Shown: positions 34,744 to 43,677, numbered from the stretch's first letter. The stretch: 64,000 nt of DNA from an uncultured Rhodospirillaceae bacterium (GCA_913043025.1 CAJWLM010000001.1:1-64000); one strand, 5' to 3'. Numbers and translations are program-made. Notes: a model not told the origin generated them from the sequence alone.

Positions 34744-35601
34744 CTAGTAAGGTTTGTCACCTTTGATGGTAATTCTGTGCATGCGACGCCTTTGACCCGG
34801 ATAATCCGAGACGGCGTAGTGTTGTAAGCAACGATTATCCCAGATTGCCATTGAATTTTTTTGCCAATCAAATCGCGCAATAAACTCTTCCTTCGTGCAG
34901 TGCGTACGTAACATGTCGATTAAAAAATTTCCTTCTTCTCCGGTAAAACCAACGAATTCCTGCGTATGCACGCCGATGTAAAGCGCTTTTCTTCCTGTCT
35001 CTGGGTGCGTGCGAACGAGAGGATGTTGGGAATTTGTTTTAACCCCCTTCGGGGGTGTCTTTGGTTTCGCACTCGCGCCTTTGTAGCGGTTTTGACGGTC
35101 ACCATATTTGGCACTGCGTTTGTTCCCGTCACCAACATTAAACGTTCTAATTGGCGCAAGCATTGTTTTCATGCCCGGGGATAGTGCGTTGTATGCGTCA
35201 TACATATTTGCGTAGAGAGTGTCCCCCCCGACTGCCGGGGTTTCTTTTGCATATAATAGTGTTGCTTTTGCTGGCCGCGGTGCAAACATCTGATCAGTGT
35301 GCCAACGATTGCCGAATGTATAAGTGTCAGTCTCAGTCTTCTTAACTTCGAGAATTTCAGGGTATTGGCGAAGTCCCTTCACAAAAGGATGCATATGAAT
35401 GGCGCCCCATTTTCTTGCAAATTTTAAATATTCCCCCGAAGTGAGTTTTTGATCGCGAAAAAACAGCACTTGATATGTCAACCATGCCTCATAGAGTTCG
35501 GCAAAAGTTTTTCGGTTCATAGGGTTTGCAAGATTAACTCCCGAAATTTCTGCCCCGCATGATCCTGCGATAGGTTCAACTGAAATTTGTTTGTATGCCA
35601 C
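34744..35601 (-). CDS. TauD/TfdA-family dioxygenase, tandem copy 1
   Basis: This 285-residue paralogue of the next gene reads YKQISVEPIAGSCGAEISGV at the N-terminus. WHTDQMF carries the iron ligands, CLQHYAVSDYPGQRR the distal His, and RRMHRITIKGDKPY the co-substrate arginine. GGGAGGAG four bases before GTG 35601 fixes the start; the TTG at 35619 is less likely. An insert (GNKRSAKYGDRQNRYKG) lies at the same place as in the paralogue. Tandem duplication followed by divergence is clear. Together with the copy at 1283 the window has three TauD-like enzymes. Confidence 0.87.
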   Translation of the reverse strand: MAYKQISVEPIAGSCGAEISGVNLANPMNRKTFAELYEAWLTYQVLFFRDQKLTSGEYLKFARKWGAIHMHPFVKGLRQYPEILEVKKTETDTYTFGNRWHTDQMFAPRPAKATLLYAKETPAVGGDTLYANMYDAYNALSPGMKTMLAPIRTFNVGDGNKRSAKYGDRQNRYKGASAKPKTPPKGVKTNSQHPLVRTHPETGRKALYIGVHTQEFVGFTGEEGNFLIDMLRTHCTKEEFIARFDWQKNSMAIWDNRCLQHYAVSDYPGQRRRMHRITIKGDKPY

Positions 35602-35735
35602 TGAGCTCCTCCCAATCAAGCCTTAGAAGTCAATTGTATTAGCTCAATATCTTACGATATATTGTTTAAGGCAAGATAGCAGACATTGCTTGAAACTGGC
35701 ATTTTGAGGAGATGGGCAAAGCTAAGTAAGAAATG

Positions 35736-36656
35736 TTAGGCTTTCCCTTGGTAAATCTTAACTATGGTGCTCAGCATTTCCAAAGCTTCTTCTCTCGGAC
35801 GTTGGAAGGTATTGCGCCCTATTATCGAGCCTGAGCCGCCACCATCTTTCACCTCACGGATTTCTTTGAAAACGCCATCCAGATCTTTAGCCTCTCCTCC
35901 TGAAAAAACTACAATCCTCCGGCCATTGAAAGCTGCTTTAATGACATGCTCTATACGTAAAGCCAGCGTTGAGATGTCTACCCCGTTGTCTTCGTATACC
36001 TTTTTAGCTTCTGCTTGAAAAAGCACACTAGTAGGTGGTTTAACTTTTATCACATGTGCACCCAATTCGGCGGCTAGATGGGCAGCGTAAGCACACACAT
36101 CTATGGCTGTTTCTCCGTCGCGCGTAAGACCTCCACCTCGCGGGTACGACCACAATACACATGCAAGGCCAACTGCTTTAGCCTCTTCTGCAAGCTCGCG
36201 AAATTCTTCCATTAGTTCGAATTGATCGTCTGAACCGGGATAAATAGTAAAACCGATAGCGGAACAGCCAAGTCTTAAGGCATCATTTACACTGCCATAA
36301 ACGGCCTGATCCTTAGATGTGGCGTGACTGTTTGAGCTATTGAGTTTCAAAATAGTTGGAATTGCGCCAGCAAAACTGTCCGCCCCTGCTTCTATCATTC
36401 CAAGTGGTGCGGCATATGCCGAAAGTCCGGCATCTACGGCTAATTGAAAGTGATAATGAGGGTCGTAGGCAGGCGGATTTTTTTCGAAGCTTCTAGCGGG
36501 GCCATGCTCAAACCCCTGATCGACGGGTAAAATGAGTAATTTGCCAGTTCCTCCAAGACGTCCATGCATGAGAATACGCGCTAGGTTAGCCTTGGTTCCG
36601 GCGCAATCGCTTTCATAATTGGCCAGTATTTTTTTGACACGCTGAGTAACTTTCAT
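35736..36656 (-). CDS. fbaB: Class I fructose-bisphosphate aldolase (DhnA/FbaB type)
   Basis: This 306-residue archaeal-type class I aldolase cleaves or forms fructose 1,6-bisphosphate. It shows LLILPVDQGFEHGPARSF near residue 42, PLGMIEAG and SAIGFTIYPGSDD. HVIKVKPPTSVLF holds the Schiff-base lysine, and VVFSGGEAKD and GGSGSIIGRNTFQRP bind phosphate. I chose the second ATG (36656), six bases from AGGGA, over ATG 36662. It is the last gene of tkt-gap-ORF-fbaB. The operon could serve glycolysis, gluconeogenesis or pentose-phosphate interconversion; no Rubisco or phosphoribulokinase is present. Confidence 0.93.
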   Translation of the reverse strand: MKVTQRVKKILANYESDCAGTKANLARILMHGRLGGTGKLLILPVDQGFEHGPARSFEKNPPAYDPHYHFQLAVDAGLSAYAAPLGMIEAGADSFAGAIPTILKLNSSNSHATSKDQAVYGSVNDALRLGCSAIGFTIYPGSDDQFELMEEFRELAEEAKAVGLACVLWSYPRGGGLTRDGETAIDVCAYAAHLAAELGAHVIKVKPPTSVLFQAEAKKVYEDNGVDISTLALRIEHVIKAAFNGRRIVVFSGGEAKDLDGVFKEIREVKDGGGSGSIIGRNTFQRPREEALEMLSTIVKIYQGKA

Positions 36657-36752
36657 GCTCATTCCCTATCGATTATGTTTTGTTCTTCTGATTGAGCAAT
36701 ACAAGAGCCAGAGAGTATTTTCAACTTGTGAAGAGGATTTTTGCTAAGGCGT

Positions 36753-37118
36753 TCAATTCGTGCCCAAAAGCCACGTGCGACACGCCGTGTCAATTTGTTG
36801 GCCGGCTAGCTCTAAATGGTAGAGGTCGAGTGATTCGGGGCGGGCACGAATAAGTTTAGCATTAGCCTGAAGAGCAATATCTGCAATTTTATCGGCACTA
36901 ACACCATCAAAGCGAACATAATCAACCCCTTGGCGCAGAGCTGCCAAAGCATACCCTGGGCTGTCTCCACAATCGAGCATTGCCTTCACCATCACACATG
37001 GAAATTCGGCCTTACCCTTTCTTACAACAGCTTGAAACCAACTAGGGCCAACTGTTCCGGCCGCACCGAGCGCACTCAACAGTAAAATTGGTCGTGGAAT
37101 AGCTGATGCAACACTCAA
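36753..37118 (-). CDS. Uncharacterised small protein in the gap-fbaB operon
   Basis: I cannot assign a function to this 121-residue protein. It reads PRPILLLSALGAAGTVGPSW, then KAEFPCVMVKAMLDCGDSPG and YALAALRQGVDYVRFDGVSA. This is an alternating strand/helix pattern like a fragment of a TIM barrel (compare ThiE- or aldolase-type folds). I recall similar unnamed proteins next to aldolase genes in Rhodospirillales. Translated residues in frame upstream of TTG 37118 (HKAVTIHSLAHVRRA) look like genuine protein continuing toward the gap stop codon. The true start may therefore lie further upstream at a non-ATG codon. pgk, often found between gap and fba, is absent. Confidence 0.6.
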   Translation of the reverse strand: MSVASAIPRPILLLSALGAAGTVGPSWFQAVVRKGKAEFPCVMVKAMLDCGDSPGYALAALRQGVDYVRFDGVSADKIADIALQANAKLIRARPESLDLYHLELAGQQIDTACRTWLLGTN

Positions 37119-37171
37119 TGCCCGCCTTACATGTGCCAGACTATGAATAGTTACAGCTTTGTGAAGTCCGC

Positions 37172-38179
37172 TCAGTCTAATGACCCCAGTGCAACTGCAG
37201 TATCAGACATCCGGTTTGAGAAACCCCATTCGTTATCATACCATGATAAAACTCTGACCAACGATCCTTCAATTACTTGAGTTTGTGTTAAATCAAATAC
37301 TGAACTTGCAGGATTATGGTTGAAGTCAACCGAGACTAAAGGCGCGTCATTAGTCGCTAGAACGCCTTTAAGCTTGCCGTTTGCTGCTTTTAAAATGGCA
37401 TCATTTATTTCTTCAACAGTCGTTGAGCGGCTTGCGTTGAATTTGAAATCTATTAATGACACATTGGGAGTAGGAACCCGTATGGCTGTTCCGTCAAGTT
37501 TCCCGTCAAGTTCGGGCAATACCAAACCAACTGCTTTTGCTGCGCCCGTTGAGGTTGGGATCATGGCTTCTGAGGCAGAACGTGCCCGGCGGAGGTCACT
37601 GTGTAGTGTGTCAACAGTGCGCTGATCCCCGGTAAACGAGTGAATAGTTGTCATATAACCCTGTTCAATACCAATGGCATTATTCAGAACATAGGCAACA
37701 GGTGCCAGGCAATTGGTAGTGCATGAAGCATTTGAAATCACACTATGTTCAGCAGAAAGCTGATCATTATTTACTCCGTATACCAAAGTAAGATCAACGC
37801 CGCTCGCTGGTGCGGATATGAGAACTTTTTTGGCACCAGCTTCTAAATGCATAGACGCATCTTCTTTGCTGACAAAGATACCGGTACATTCAAGGGCTAC
37901 ATCAACACCCAAGTCTCCCCAAGGTAGTTTTTTGGGATCACGTTCAGCTGTAATCTTTATCTTGCCTTTACCCAAATCAATCCAATCCTCTCCTGTGGTA
38001 ATGTCGCCAGGAAAGATACCATGTACAGTGTCATATTTGAGCAAATGAGCGTTGGCTTTGACCGAACCCAGATCATTGATTCCTACAAATTCTATATCAT
38101 TGCGGTCTGCTTCATAAGCAGCACGTAAAACCAGACGGCCAATGCGGCCAAATCCATTTATTGCAACTTTCACTACCAT
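37172..38179 (-). CDS. gap: Glyceraldehyde-3-phosphate dehydrogenase, type I
   Basis: This 335-residue enzyme has the NAD-binding [16 protein letters not shown] at the N-terminus and the catalytic cysteine in [43 protein letters not shown] and [12 protein letters not shown] follow. It phosphorylates and oxidises glyceraldehyde 3-phosphate to 1,3-bisphosphoglycerate. It lies about 120 bases after tkt and is followed by a small unknown ORF and fbaB. The product would normally be passed to Pgk, whose gene is not in the window. Confidence 0.97.
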   Translation of the reverse strand: MVVKVAINGFGRIGRLVLRAAYEADRNDIEFVGINDLGSVKANAHLLKYDTVHGIFPGDITTGEDWIDLGKGKIKITAERDPKKLPWGDLGVDVALECTGIFVSKEDASMHLEAGAKKVLISAPASGVDLTLVYGVNNDQLSAEHSVISNASCTTNCLAPVAYVLNNAIGIEQGYMTTIHSFTGDQRTVDTLHSDLRRARSASEAMIPTSTGAAKAVGLVLPELDGKLDGTAIRVPTPNVSLIDFKFNASRSTTVEEINDAILKAANGKLKGVLATNDAPLVSVDFNHNPASSVFDLTQTQVIEGSLVRVLSWYDNEWGFSNRMSDTAVALGSLD

Positions 38180-38302
38180 GGGATCTCCCTCAATTTAACT
38201 AGCCAGCCTGCTACTAATTAGGCTTTGCTATTTTATACTAAATCGTGCCGCTGATGTAGACTGAATGGTGATGAGGTTCAAGCATAGAGGATACAGCCAT
38301 AT

Positions 38303-40306
38303 TTAGATGCGACTTTTTACTGCATTAACAACTGCCTCGGGTGTAATTCCGAAATGGGTGTATAGATCTTCGGCTGGCCCCGAGGCCCCAAATGCAGTCA
38401 TTCCAACGAATATGCCATCTGCGCCTATGTAGCGCTCCCAGCCGAATCCCACCGCCGCCTCAACAGCGACTTTGGGGTGTCCAACGCCAAGTGTTGCGTT
38501 CTTATAATCTTTGTCCTGTTGGTCAAACAGTTCAAGGCAGGGGGCGGAAACTACAGCCGTTGCAATCCCATCTTTTTGTAATTTATTTTGAGCTTTGCAC
38601 GCAATCTCAATTTCTGACCCAGTAGCTATTATTGTAGCTTGACGATCGCCATCTGACTCTCTGAGAATATATGCACCTTTGCTGGCTAGGTTATCTGAGG
38701 AAAATTGGTTGCGGACCGGCGCAATACCCTGCCGGCTTAATGCAATTATAGATGGCCCCACTGTGCATTTTAATGCTAGCTCCCAACATTCCGCCGTTTC
38801 TGTAGCGTCAGCTGGCCGAAATACTCTTACGTTCGGAATAGCTCGCAACGCAGCCAAATGTTCTACTGGTTGATGAGTAGGGCCGTCTTCGCCCAGTCCA
38901 ATAGAGTCGTGGGTCATTACGTAAATGACTCGCTGCCTCATGAGCCCCGAGAGGCGAATTGAAGGACGGCAATAATCAGTGAATATTAAAAAAGTACCTC
39001 CGTAAGGAATAACCCCTCCATGAAGCGCCATGCCGTTCATCGCCGCTGCCATGCCGTGTTCCCGCACTCCGTAATAAATATAATTGCCTGAGAAATCATG
39101 GGGGCCAATGGGTTTCATATTATCGGCCTTAGTGAGGTTGGACCCAGTTAAATCAGCTGAACCACCGATTAATTCAGGAATAAATGGGCTGAGTGCATCA
39201 AGTGTAAGCTTAGATGCCTGTCGGGTTGCTAGCCGCTCCTGCTTGGCAGCTACTTCTTTTTTAAAATCTGTGATTGCTTTAGCCCAGTGCTGGGGCAAGT
39301 CTCCGGACATTTGGCGTTTAAATTGATCCCTTGTTTCCTCGTCTAGCCTATCTACCCGCATTCGCCATGATTCAAATTCTTTTTGGCATCTCATGCCGGC
39401 ACTTTTCCATGCGTTCGAAACCGTCTTAGGGATAACGAATGGGTCATGTTGCCAGTTTAAATTTTTTCGCGTTGCTGCAATCTCTTCCTCACCTAATGGT
39501 GCACCATGCGTGACTTCGCTTCCTTGTTTGTTGGGCGCCCCATACCCTATTACTGTTCTACACGCTATCATTGAGGGTCGAGCATCTTTTTGAGCATTAT
39601 CGATTGCTTCTGCGATTGTCTCTGGGTCGTGGCCGTCTACGAATTGTGTATGCCATCCAACAGCATCAAACCGCCCTTGTTGATCATCGCTTACAGCGAT
39701 TGAGGTCTGGCCATCTATAGAAATTTGATTGTCATCAAAAAGTAAAATCAATTTATTTAACTTGAGATGTCCAGCGAGTGATATGGCCTCGTGGCTTACG
39801 CCCTCCATAAGGCAACCGTCTCCGGCAAATACATATGTGCGATGGTTGATAATTTCATCACCGAAGCGCGAATTTAAAAGTCTTTCGGCAATTGCCATTC
39901 CGACCGCATTTGCGATTCCTTGTCCTAGTGGGCCGGTCGTGGTTTCCACACCTGCCGCATGGCCAAACTCAGGATGGCCAGCTGTGCGACTACCAAGTTG
40001 CCGAAACATGCGTAATTGGTCGACGCACATGTCCTCGTAGCCCGTTAAATGCAGCAAGCTGTAAAGCAGCATTGAAGCATGGCCATTCGAAAGAACGAAA
40101 CGATCTCGATCAGCCCAGTCCGGATTGCTAGAGTCATACTTTAGAAAGCGAGTGAACAACACCGTGGCTATGTCAGCCATTCCCATTGGCGCCCCGGGGT
40201 GCCCCGAATTTGCAGCCTGAACGGCGTCCATTGATAGTACCCGGATAGCATTTGCCATTTCCGTGTGGCTTGGTTTAGCTTCATTGATAGCTACGTTGTC
40301 TGTCAT
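38303..40306 (-). CDS. tkt: Transketolase
   Basis: This 667-residue ThDP enzyme transfers two-carbon ketol units in the pentose-phosphate pathway. It shows NSGHPGAPMGMA, FVLSNGHASMLLYSLLHLTG and TTGPLGQGIANAVGMA. The cofactor motif is FAGDGCLMEGVSHEA, and GGSADLTGSNLT and MTHDSIGLGEDGPTHQPVEH follow. Length is typical. It heads the tkt-gap-ORF-fbaB operon and is divergent from the DUF4164-zapA genes across about 230 bases of spacer. tkt-gap(-pgk)-fba clustering with zapA alongside is common in alphaproteobacteria. Confidence 0.97.
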   Translation of the reverse strand: MTDNVAINEAKPSHTEMANAIRVLSMDAVQAANSGHPGAPMGMADIATVLFTRFLKYDSSNPDWADRDRFVLSNGHASMLLYSLLHLTGYEDMCVDQLRMFRQLGSRTAGHPEFGHAAGVETTTGPLGQGIANAVGMAIAERLLNSRFGDEIINHRTYVFAGDGCLMEGVSHEAISLAGHLKLNKLILLFDDNQISIDGQTSIAVSDDQQGRFDAVGWHTQFVDGHDPETIAEAIDNAQKDARPSMIACRTVIGYGAPNKQGSEVTHGAPLGEEEIAATRKNLNWQHDPFVIPKTVSNAWKSAGMRCQKEFESWRMRVDRLDEETRDQFKRQMSGDLPQHWAKAITDFKKEVAAKQERLATRQASKLTLDALSPFIPELIGGSADLTGSNLTKADNMKPIGPHDFSGNYIYYGVREHGMAAAMNGMALHGGVIPYGGTFLIFTDYCRPSIRLSGLMRQRVIYVMTHDSIGLGEDGPTHQPVEHLAALRAIPNVRVFRPADATETAECWELALKCTVGPSIIALSRQGIAPVRNQFSSDNLASKGAYILRESDGDRQATIIATGSEIEIACKAQNKLQKDGIATAVVSAPCLELFDQQDKDYKNATLGVGHPKVAVEAAVGFGWERYIGADGIFVGMTAFGASGPAEDLYTHFGITPEAVVNAVKSRI

Positions 40307-40537
40307 GTGGTATATGCTGTGTGGCTAATGTTTATTAATTTGTCTGAAAGATACAGCATGCCGTGTTGCCTGAAAACCGTCAACATTTCTTAGCCGGTAA
40401 AGTGAGGTTTATTTGTGAAAACCATCTTAACTTGAACTCGACAAACGATCTGGTGCAAAAATACTTGCAATTTGTTGGTAGGAGTTTTCTCTTATTGCGA
40501 CGTTGTGTTTGTGCTGAAGAATTGAAATCAATAAACA

Positions 40538-40786
40538 ATGGGTTTATCAATGTCACGTCTAGCCGAAATACGCGATCGATTAGAAGACGTAACCGTTCGC
40601 CTCGAGCAGGTAGCTCTGAAAAAGTCGGATGTTGAAACAGGTGTTCCTGATCAGGAACAGTGTGTTCGTCAGTTAGGCGAGGCTCGGGCAGAATGCGCAC
40701 AGCTGCGATTGCAGAACGAAAAGATGGCTGATCGTGTGGGGATCATCATCAAGAGGTTGAATTGTATCTTGACAAACGACGTCTGA
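40538..40786 (+). CDS. DUF4164 family coiled-coil protein
   Basis: This 82-residue protein is almost entirely helical. RLAEIRDRLEDVTVRLEQVA and ECAQLRLQNEKMADRV form heptad-like coiled-coil segments, and it ends RLNCILTNDV. This matches DUF4164, which in alphaproteobacteria typically precedes zapA, as here with a 28-base gap. Its function is unknown; the pairing suggests a role in division or in assembly with ZapA. ATG 40538 or the in-frame ATG 40550 could start it; neither has a strong ribosome-binding site. Confidence 0.8.
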   Translation: MGLSMSRLAEIRDRLEDVTVRLEQVALKKSDVETGVPDQEQCVRQLGEARAECAQLRLQNEKMADRVGIIIKRLNCILTNDV

Positions 40787-40814
40787 AATTAATCTAAGCG
40801 GAATAAGAAAAAGT

Positions 40815-41180
40815 ATGAGTGATTTATCGATCACGATTAATGGCAGAAACCATGTTATTGCCTGCGAAGATGGCCAAGAGGAGCATTTAGCCCGCCTCGC
40901 TGAATACATTGATAAACGTGTGAATGAGATCGCGGAGTCGGTGGGTCAGGTAGGTGAGAATAGATTGCTTTTGATGGCAAGTTTGTTAGTTGCTGATGAA
41001 TTAGGTGATGCATACGCCGCGCTATCAGCCGAACGAGGAGAGGCAGATATTGACCTGCTTGCCAGACTTGGGGGACAGCAAACACCTACTGGTGAGGATG
41101 AAAGAACGATTGATTCTCTGGAATTATTTGTAGAGCGTATTGAAGCTCTTGCTAGCAAGCTCGAAGATACCGGGGTATAG
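40815..41180 (+). CDS. zapA: Cell division protein ZapA
   Basis: This 121-residue ZapA opens with SDLSITINGRNHVIACEDGQ. EEHLARLAEYIDKRVNEIAE and LLLMASLLVADELGDAY follow, and a C-terminal helix (LELFVERIEALASKLE) forms the tetramer coiled coil. It bundles FtsZ filaments at the division ring. 6S RNA starts within a few bases of its stop and fthC follows, the same order as in E. coli zapA-ssrS-fau. It probably shares a transcript with the DUF4164 gene. Confidence 0.93.
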   Translation: MSDLSITINGRNHVIACEDGQEEHLARLAEYIDKRVNEIAESVGQVGENRLLLMASLLVADELGDAYAALSAERGEADIDLLARLGGQQTPTGEDERTIDSLELFVERIEALASKLEDTGV

Positions 41181-41185
41181 AATGT

Positions 41186-41345
41186 TTATCCGCTGCGCGG
41201 TTCGTGAGGTCTCGAATATCCCGGGGGCGATAACATTTCTCAGGGAACCGTCCCTGTTGGGGTCGTGGCTCCAACATATGGTACCCACCTGGTTGTCCAG
41301 GTCCCATGAGGATGTACTCGATCAACGGCCGTCGCGGCGGTGTTA
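41186..41345 (+). ncRNA. ssrS: 6S RNA
   Basis: Position between zapA and the 5-formyltetrahydrofolate cyclo-ligase gene is the conserved location of 6S RNA. CCGCTGCGCGG (41190-41200) pairs with CCGTCGCGGCGG (41329-41340) as a long closing stem with one bulge and one wobble. Inside lie GTTCGTGAGGTCTCGAATATCC and GGGGGCGATAA on the 5' arm and the ACCTGGTTGTCCAGGT hairpin (41288-41303). Both resemble alphaproteobacterial 6S RNAs. 6S RNA mimics an open promoter and sequesters the housekeeping RNA polymerase in stationary phase. Ends are approximate; ORFs read through it are spurious. Confidence 0.82.
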
Positions 41346-41354
41346 TTCCCTATA

Positions 41355-41933
41355 ATGAACGATGTAACGGCTCAGAAAATCCAATTAAGGGTTTATTCAA
41401 AGTCAAAAAGAGCATTGTTATCAGCCAGTGTTACCAGCGCTGCCGTCGACCTTGCAGAAAATTTCATGGAGGCGTTGACTATTATCGGTGATGGCAGCAT
41501 CGCAGGTTATTGGCCAATTGCTGATGAATTTAATGTAAAGCCTCTTTTGCAAAAATTATCTCGTGCTGGGATCAAAGTTTCATTGCCGATTGTTATTCCC
41601 AATCAAAAGAGACTTGTGTTTCAAGGCTGGTCAGAAAACATGCAACTAGTAAAGGGCCCATACGGCACCTTGCAACCCGTCAGAAGCTCGGCTTTCATTA
41701 TGCCAGATATTTTGATGATACCGCTTTTAGCGTTCGATGCTCAAGGGGGGCGATTAGGTTACGGAGGCGGTTATTACGATCGTACGCTCGCTGAGCTTCG
41801 GAAAAAAAAAGAAATTACGGCTGTGGGAATAGCTTATGCTGGACAAGAGATAAAAGAAGTTCCCACTTGCTCAAATGATCAAAAGCTAGATTGGATAGTA
41901 ACTGAGGTTGGCATGAAAAATCTGAGGGTTTAG
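41355..41933 (+). CDS. fthC: 5-formyltetrahydrofolate cyclo-ligase
   Basis: This 192-residue protein converts 5-formyl-THF to 5,10-methenyl-THF with ATP. It shows GYWPIADEFNVKPLL, PIVIPNQKRLVFQGW, the hallmark RLGYGGGYYDRTLAEL and VGIAYAGQEIKEVP. An N-terminal basic helix has RVYSKSKRALLSA in place of the more usual lysine/arginine-rich start. I chose ATG 41355, just outside the 6S RNA; the frame extends to 41340 inside the RNA stem. It is likely co-transcribed with ymdB, 16 bases downstream. Confidence 0.92.
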   Translation: MNDVTAQKIQLRVYSKSKRALLSASVTSAAVDLAENFMEALTIIGDGSIAGYWPIADEFNVKPLLQKLSRAGIKVSLPIVIPNQKRLVFQGWSENMQLVKGPYGTLQPVRSSAFIMPDILMIPLLAFDAQGGRLGYGGGYYDRTLAELRKKKEITAVGIAYAGQEIKEVPTCSNDQKLDWIVTEVGMKNLRV

Positions 41934-41949
41934 TGATGGGTAGGTTGTG

Positions 41950-42768
41950 ATGAGAGTCTTATTTCTAGGTGATATTGTAGCCAAAAGCGGCCGAACCGTG
42001 GTTTTGAGAGAGTTACCCAGTTTAAAGCGTGCCTTAAAACTCGATTTTGTTATTGCCAACGCAGAAAATGCGGCTCACGGCTTTGGCATAACCGAAAAAA
42101 TTTGTAGAGAACTCTTCGGGATCGGAGTGGACGTCATAACGGGAGGAAACCACAGTTGGGATAAGTCTGAAATCATTCCGTATATTGCACAAGAAAAACG
42201 CCTATTGCGCCCATTAAACTTTCCTGCAGGTACACCTGGTCGTGGGATGGGAGTGTATGTTGACGGGTCGGGTCGGAAAATCAAGGTCATAAACATTATG
42301 GCCCGATTATTCATGGAGCTGCTAGACGATCCCTTTTCGGCTTTAGAGAAAGAACTACCCTTAGGGACCCCAAAGTCAGCGGGTTTTGAAGCGATTATTA
42401 TTGATGTGCATGGAGAGGCAACCAGCGAGAAAATGGCCTTAGGACATGTTGCTGATGGGCATGCTAGTTTGGTTGTTGGTACACATACTCATGTGCCAAC
42501 GGCCGATGCTCATCTTTTAGTAGGTGGTACAGCATTTCAAGCTGATGCGGGGATGTGCGGTGATTATGATTCTGTTATTGGCATGCAAAAAGATGGGTCA
42601 ATAGCCAATTTTTATCGAAAACTCCCAAGAGTTCGATTATCTCCAGCGGACGGAGAAGCCACCTTGTGCGGAACTTTTTTTGAGACTGATTCATCCACCG
42701 GACTTGCATCTCGCGTAGAACCAGTCCGAATCGGGGGAAGATTGAAGAGCCACATACCTACTTTGTAG
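41950..42768 (+). CDS. YmdB-family metallophosphoesterase (TIGR00282)
   Basis: This 272-residue metallophosphoesterase has the dinuclear-metal motifs GDIVAKSGR (residues 7-15), NAENAAHGFG, GGNHSWDK, DVHGEATSEKMA and GTHTHVPTAD. YmdB of Bacillus hydrolyses cyclic nucleotides and influences RNA turnover and biofilm decisions; the alphaproteobacterial role is not established. It starts at ATG 41950 just after an overlapping GTG, with GGTAGG upstream. It follows fthC in the zapA-6S-fthC locus, a conserved neighbourhood in this class. Confidence 0.9.
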   Translation: MRVLFLGDIVAKSGRTVVLRELPSLKRALKLDFVIANAENAAHGFGITEKICRELFGIGVDVITGGNHSWDKSEIIPYIAQEKRLLRPLNFPAGTPGRGMGVYVDGSGRKIKVINIMARLFMELLDDPFSALEKELPLGTPKSAGFEAIIIDVHGEATSEKMALGHVADGHASLVVGTHTHVPTADAHLLVGGTAFQADAGMCGDYDSVIGMQKDGSIANFYRKLPRVRLSPADGEATLCGTFFETDSSTGLASRVEPVRIGGRLKSHIPTL

Positions 42769-42933
42769 CCAAGGCCAGCCAAAAGTATTAGCAATTTGAT
42801 CTACAGGACCACTCGAGGTTTTTTGTTTACTGTTGTGTTTAGCGATCAAAAATCTTAATTGAAATTAGTTGTTTTTGTACCAACGAAACAAACCATAAAA
42901 ATTCTGATCTTATCAAAAGTTCCTGGATGCCGA

Positions 42934-43677
42934 TCAATTGCGGATATGCTGTTTGAAAAACAATATTGTTAGCTTGTGCGATTCCAAGTCTACCGCCTGG
43001 TTATAACGAAACTTCCAGCTATTTTTTTTGTCCCAACCATGATTTGCTCGGGGAAAAATATGGGTTGTTAGATCTGCACCTTGTGATCTTATTTCCTTCC
43101 AAGCCTCTTCGGCAAATTCAATTTTTTGGGTCAAATCCCTCCCACCATGTAATGCCAAAGTAGGCGAGCTTGAGGAGGAAAAATAACCCATTGGATAGTC
43201 ATTAGTTATTTCTCCTCCAAAATTAGCTTTCCAAACGCCGTAGTGAGAAACGCCGGCATTAACCTTTGAGGATCCGGCAAGAAAGCACGCCCAGAAGCCT
43301 CCATTAGAGTAGCCAACGGCAAAGATATTTCTGTCATCCACTTTGGGATCTTTTTTAATCACCTCAACGAGTTCCGATAATTCGTTTTCAATACTCTGAC
43401 GATATTCATTGAATGTTTCCATCCTGTTAGATGACGTTATTCCATGTCTTTGAAAAAAATCTGGCGCATACACGATAAACCCTGCGTCAACGTAGCGTTT
43501 TGTTAGGTGTTTGATTGTCTTGAAACCGCCGCTAGTATGTAAAGCTATGACTGCCGGTTGTTTTTCTGAGCCCTCAGGATATAATTTTTCATGATAAATG
43601 GGTTCGGCGGCAGATATCTTTCCAAAAGTTGCTGAAAATAGAAGCACGAATGGGATAACTAGATAAAGATTTCTCAT
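42934..43677 (-). CDS. Exported dienelactone hydrolase-like alpha/beta hydrolase
   Basis: This 247-residue protein has a signal peptide (LYLVIPFVLLFSATFGKISA, cleavage before AEPIYHE). An alpha/beta hydrolase follows with nucleophile elbow GYSNGGF, HGGRDL for the aspartate and RANHGWD for the histidine, so the catalytic triad is complete. The serine replaces the cysteine of true dienelactone hydrolases. The substrate is likely a small ester or lactone in the periplasm. ATG 43677 sits eight bases from GAGG. A 15-bp tandem repeat lies 40-70 bases upstream. Confidence 0.82.
   Translation of the reverse strand: MRNLYLVIPFVLLFSATFGKISAAEPIYHEKLYPEGSEKQPAVIALHTSGGFKTIKHLTKRYVDAGFIVYAPDFFQRHGITSSNRMETFNEYRQSIENELSELVEVIKKDPKVDDRNIFAVGYSNGGFWACFLAGSSKVNAGVSHYGVWKANFGGEITNDYPMGYFSSSSSPTLALHGGRDLTQKIEFAEEAWKEIRSQGADLTTHIFPRANHGWDKKNSWKFRYNQAVDLESHKLTILFFKQHIRN

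Noticed and set aside
35644-35663. Imperfect hairpin between the TauD pair and fbaB as a terminator
   Set aside because: CAATATC/GATATATTG is AT-only with a bulge and no T tract, too weak to call.
41186-41345. tRNA or tmRNA
   Set aside because: There is no cloverleaf, TTCRANNC arm or CCA end. The long imperfect hairpin and neighbourhood fit 6S RNA.
41140-41491. Short plus-strand frames across 41140-41491
   Set aside because: They run through the 6S RNA and the fthC start out of frame, and they have no ribosome-binding site.
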